From Sediminicoccus rosea (GTDB lineage: Bacteria > Pseudomonadota > Alphaproteobacteria > Acetobacterales > Acetobacteraceae): DNA of 64,000 bases. The stretch is from NCBI RefSeq assembly GCF_033547095.1, contig NZ_CP137852.1, forward strand, positions 2,163,501 through 2,227,500, in the 5' to 3' direction. Made by a program: the position numbers and the translations under genes. Below are positions 61,815 to 64,000 of this stretch, piece by piece; positions within the stretch are counted from its first letter, which is position 1, and every line of letters starts with the position of its first letter. Below the pieces are notes generated by a model, which saw only the letters and a program-made list of their open reading frames with translations, was not told where the DNA came from and did no database searches.

Positions 61815-64000
61815 ATGGCCCGCTTCTTCATTGATCGCCCGGTCTTCGCCTGGGTCATCGCCATCGGCATCATGCTGGCGGGCGCGCTGGCGTTGCGCGG
61901 CATGGCCGTCTCGCAATACCCGGCCATCGCGCCGCCCACCATCGCGATCAACGTGACCTTCCCCGGCGCCTCGGCCGAGACGGTGCAGGCGACGGTGGTG
62001 CAGGTGATCGAGCAACAGCTCACCGGCATCGACAACCTGCTCTTCTTCGACAGCCAGACGACGAAGGACGGCCAGGCGCGCATCCAGCTCACCTTCGCGC
62101 CCGGCACCAATGCCGATACGGCGCAGGTGCAGGTGCAGAACCGCGTGCAGCTCGCCGTCCCCCGCCTGCCGCAGACGGTGCAGCAGCAGGGCCTCCGCGT
62201 CGTGAAGTCCGCCGGGAACTGGATGCTGATCGTGGGCTTCTACACCACCGATGGCAGCATGGAGCGCCTCGACATCACCGACTTCCTGGCGGCGAATGTC
62301 CAGGACCCGATCAGCCGCACGCCGGGCGTGGGCGATTTCCAGGTCTTCGGCGCGCAATTCGCCATGCGGATCTGGCTCGATCCCGCCAAGCTGATCAATT
62401 TCGGCCTGACACCCTCCGATGTCGCGGCCGCCGTGCGCGCGCAGAACGTCCAGGTCTCGAGCGGCGAGATGGGGGGGCTGCCCGCCGTGCCGGGCCAGCA
62501 GCTCAACGCCACCATCATCGGCCCCTCCTACCTGCAGACCGTCGAGGAGTTCGGCGCCATCCTGATGCGCGTGCGCCCCGATGGCTCCCAGGTGCGGCTG
62601 CGCGACGTGGCGCGGCTTGAGATCGGCGGCGAGAACTACGCCATCTCCACCCAGCTCGATGGCCGCATCTCCAGCGGCATCGGTATCCGGCTCGCCAGCG
62701 GCGCCAACGCGCTGGATACGGCGGCGGCAGTTCGGGCCACGATCGACCGCCTGCGCCCGAGCTTCCCGCCCGGCCTCGAGGTCACCTATCTGCAGGACAC
62801 GACGCCCTTCGTGCAGCGCTCCATCAAGAGCGTGATCATGACGCTGATCGAGGCGGTGGCCCTCGTCTTCCTCGTCATGCTCCTCTTCCTGCAGAACCTG
62901 CGGGCGACCCTGATCCCGACCATGGCCATCCCCGTGGTGCTGCTCGGAACCTTCGCGGTGCTCTCGGCGCTGGGCTTCAGCATCAACACGCTCACCCTGT
63001 TCGGCATCGTGCTCGCCATCGGCCTGCTGGTGGATGACGCCATCGTGGTGGTCGAGAACGTCGAGCGGGTGATGGCGGAGGAGCACCTCTCGCCCCTCGA
63101 GGCCACGCGCAAATCCATGGACCAGATCACCGGCGCGCTGATCGGCATCGGCCTCGTGCTCTCGGCGGTCTTCCTGCCCATGGCCTTCTTCGGCGGCTCG
63201 GTCGGCGTGATCTACCGGCAGTTCTCGGTGACCATCGCGACGGCCATGGCGCTCTCCGTGCTGGTCGCGATCTTCTTCACGCCGGTGCTCTGCGCCACCA
63301 TGCTGAAGCCGCACAAGCCGGGGCAGGGCACGCGCGGCTTCTACGGCTGGTTCAACCGCGGCTTCGACCGCACGACCAATGGCTATCTCTGGGGCGTGCG
63401 CGCCAGCCTCCGCCGCCCCGCGCGCATGATGATGGTCTATGCGGCGCTGCTCGGCGCGCTGGGCTATTCCTTCCTGCGCCTGCCCGGCGGCTTCCTGCCG
63501 AACGAGGACCAGGGCATCGCCTTCGTCCAGGTCACGGCCCCCCCGGGCGCCACGGCCGACCGCACGCAGCGCGCGCTGGACGATGTCGGCCGCTACCTGC
63601 GGGAGGAGGAGGCCGGCGTGGTGGATAGTCTCTTCGCCATCAACGGCTTCAGCTTCGGCGGGCGCGGGCAGGCCTCCGGCCTCGGCTTCATCACCCTGAA
63701 GGATTGGGATTTGCGGCCGGGCCGCGAGAATTCGGTGGGGGCGCTGACCGAACGCATCAACCGCCGCTTCGGCACCTATCAGGATGCGCTGATCATCGCC
63801 TCCTCGCCGCCCGCCATTCGCGAGCTGGGCAATGCCACCGGCTTCTCCTTCCAGCTGCTGGATCGCGGCGCGCAGGGCCACCAGGCGCTGATGGAGGCAC
63901 GGGACCAGCTGCTGCGCCTGGCGCAGGCCAGCCCCATCCTCTCCCGCGTCCGCGCCAACGGGTTGAATGACGAGGCGCAGTTCCGCCTCATCATCGACTG
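61815..64000 (+). CDS. RND multidrug efflux transporter, AcrB/MexB type (cut by window end)
   Basis: The frame is open from ATG61815 to the window end, 728 codons of an expected 1040. The start ARFFIDRPVFAWVIAIGIM is the HAE1-RND signature; further features are QYPAIAPPTIAI, the large periplasmic domains, GLLVDDAIVVVENVERVM with the proton-relay Asp pair, and the hydrophobic stretch around 340-470. LPGGFLPNEDQG opens the second periplasmic half. It lacks only the C-terminal part. The outer membrane TolC-like partner is not in the window, though it may follow. Confidence 0.95.
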   Translation, partial: MARFFIDRPVFAWVIAIGIMLAGALALRGMAVSQYPAIAPPTIAINVTFPGASAETVQATVVQVIEQQLTGIDNLLFFDSQTTKDGQARIQLTFAPGTNADTAQVQVQNRVQLAVPRLPQTVQQQGLRVVKSAGNWMLIVGFYTTDGSMERLDITDFLAANVQDPISRTPGVGDFQVFGAQFAMRIWLDPAKLINFGLTPSDVAAAVRAQNVQVSSGEMGGLPAVPGQQLNATIIGPSYLQTVEEFGAILMRVRPDGSQVRLRDVARLEIGGENYAISTQLDGRISSGIGIRLASGANALDTAAAVRATIDRLRPSFPPGLEVTYLQDTTPFVQRSIKSVIMTLIEAVALVFLVMLLFLQNLRATLIPTMAIPVVLLGTFAVLSALGFSINTLTLFGIVLAIGLLVDDAIVVVENVERVMAEEHLSPLEATRKSMDQITGALIGIGLVLSAVFLPMAFFGGSVGVIYRQFSVTIATAMALSVLVAIFFTPVLCATMLKPHKPGQGTRGFYGWFNRGFDRTTNGYLWGVRASLRRPARMMMVYAALLGALGYSFLRLPGGFLPNEDQGIAFVQVTAPPGATADRTQRALDDVGRYLREEEAGVVDSLFAINGFSFGGRGQASGLGFITLKDWDLRPGRENSVGALTERINRRFGTYQDALIIASSPPAIRELGNATGFSFQLLDRGAQGHQALMEARDQLLRLAQASPILSRVRANGLNDEAQFRLIID

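Noticed and set aside
60138-63881. Very long minus-strand open frame opposite the RND genes
   Set aside because: Composition is His/Arg/Ala/Gly-rich without any motif, and it crosses four well-supported plus-strand genes.

Overview
This 64 kb window is a densely coded, very GC-rich chromosomal segment with strong G/C bias at third codon positions. Gene content points to an aerobic, flagellated alphaproteobacterium, most plausibly of the Acetobacteraceae/Rhodospirillales (Roseomonas-like): fliR-flhB next to a CckA-like kinase and recA, a GAAC-N7-GAAC alphaproteobacterial SOS box, tripartite TRAP transporters, hydantoinase/oxoprolinase pairs, and a DUF3141-fabI-pta-ackA operon. No rRNA, tRNA, insertion sequence, prophage or CRISPR array was seen, and no gene-free stretch exceeds about 250 bp.

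Layout. 1-2.7 kb: the end of the flagellar export genes (fliR, flhB) overlapping a soluble CckA-like hybrid kinase. 2.7-10 kb: recA with an SOS box, an amidase/AtzH-like pair, a membrane chemoreceptor, alaS. 10-12.5 kb: an SDR, a LigI-like amidohydrolase, a secreted fasciclin protein. 12.4-20 kb: the ligase-associated DNA damage response set (pdeM, Lhr-type helicase, MBL exonuclease, ATP-dependent ligase), interrupted by an unusual periplasmic-binding-domain/TRIC channel fusion. 20-23.3 kb: a secreted RidA, an HpcH/HpaI aldolase, and an iron block (Fe3+-binding protein, Bfd ferredoxin, bacterioferritin) behind two Fur-like dyads. 23.3-28.5 kb: DUF3141 protein, FabI, phosphotransacylase, acetate kinase. 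28.7-31.5 kb: VOC protein, iron permease with its own Fur-like dyad, flavin reductase. 31.6-38.2 kb: a second chemoreceptor, then a leftward operon of formylglycine-generating enzyme, sulfatase, HAD phosphatase and DUF502 protein. 38.3-45.6 kb: LysR regulator, 2-hydroxyacid dehydrogenase, and an operon of SDR, HyuA, HyuB and SDR in which both SDRs lack the catalytic tyrosine. 45.6-50 kb: small secreted/membrane proteins, a serine hydrolase with a Liv-type binding protein. 48.8-53.1 kb: a HlyD/FtsX/ATPase exporter joined to copC-copD. 53.2-60.5 kb: a TRAP transporter divergent from an N-acyl-D-amino-acid deacylase operon with a ThDP enzyme and a signal-less binding protein. 60.6-64 kb: an RND efflux pump running off the window.

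How it fits together. The segment combines housekeeping (RecA, AlaS, FlhB, DNA repair) with nutrient scavenging: secreted binding proteins, amidases, a sulfatase with its own maturase, oxoprolinase and D-aminoacylase. Iron uptake appears to be scattered but joined by a common TTGCGA-N5-TTCGCA-like operator. The most interesting items are the tyrosine-less SDR pair around HyuAB, the binding-protein/TRIC fusion, the DUF3141 operon with its 17-bp palindrome, and the shared iron operators. All functions are inferred from sequence motifs and context only; no database search was possible.
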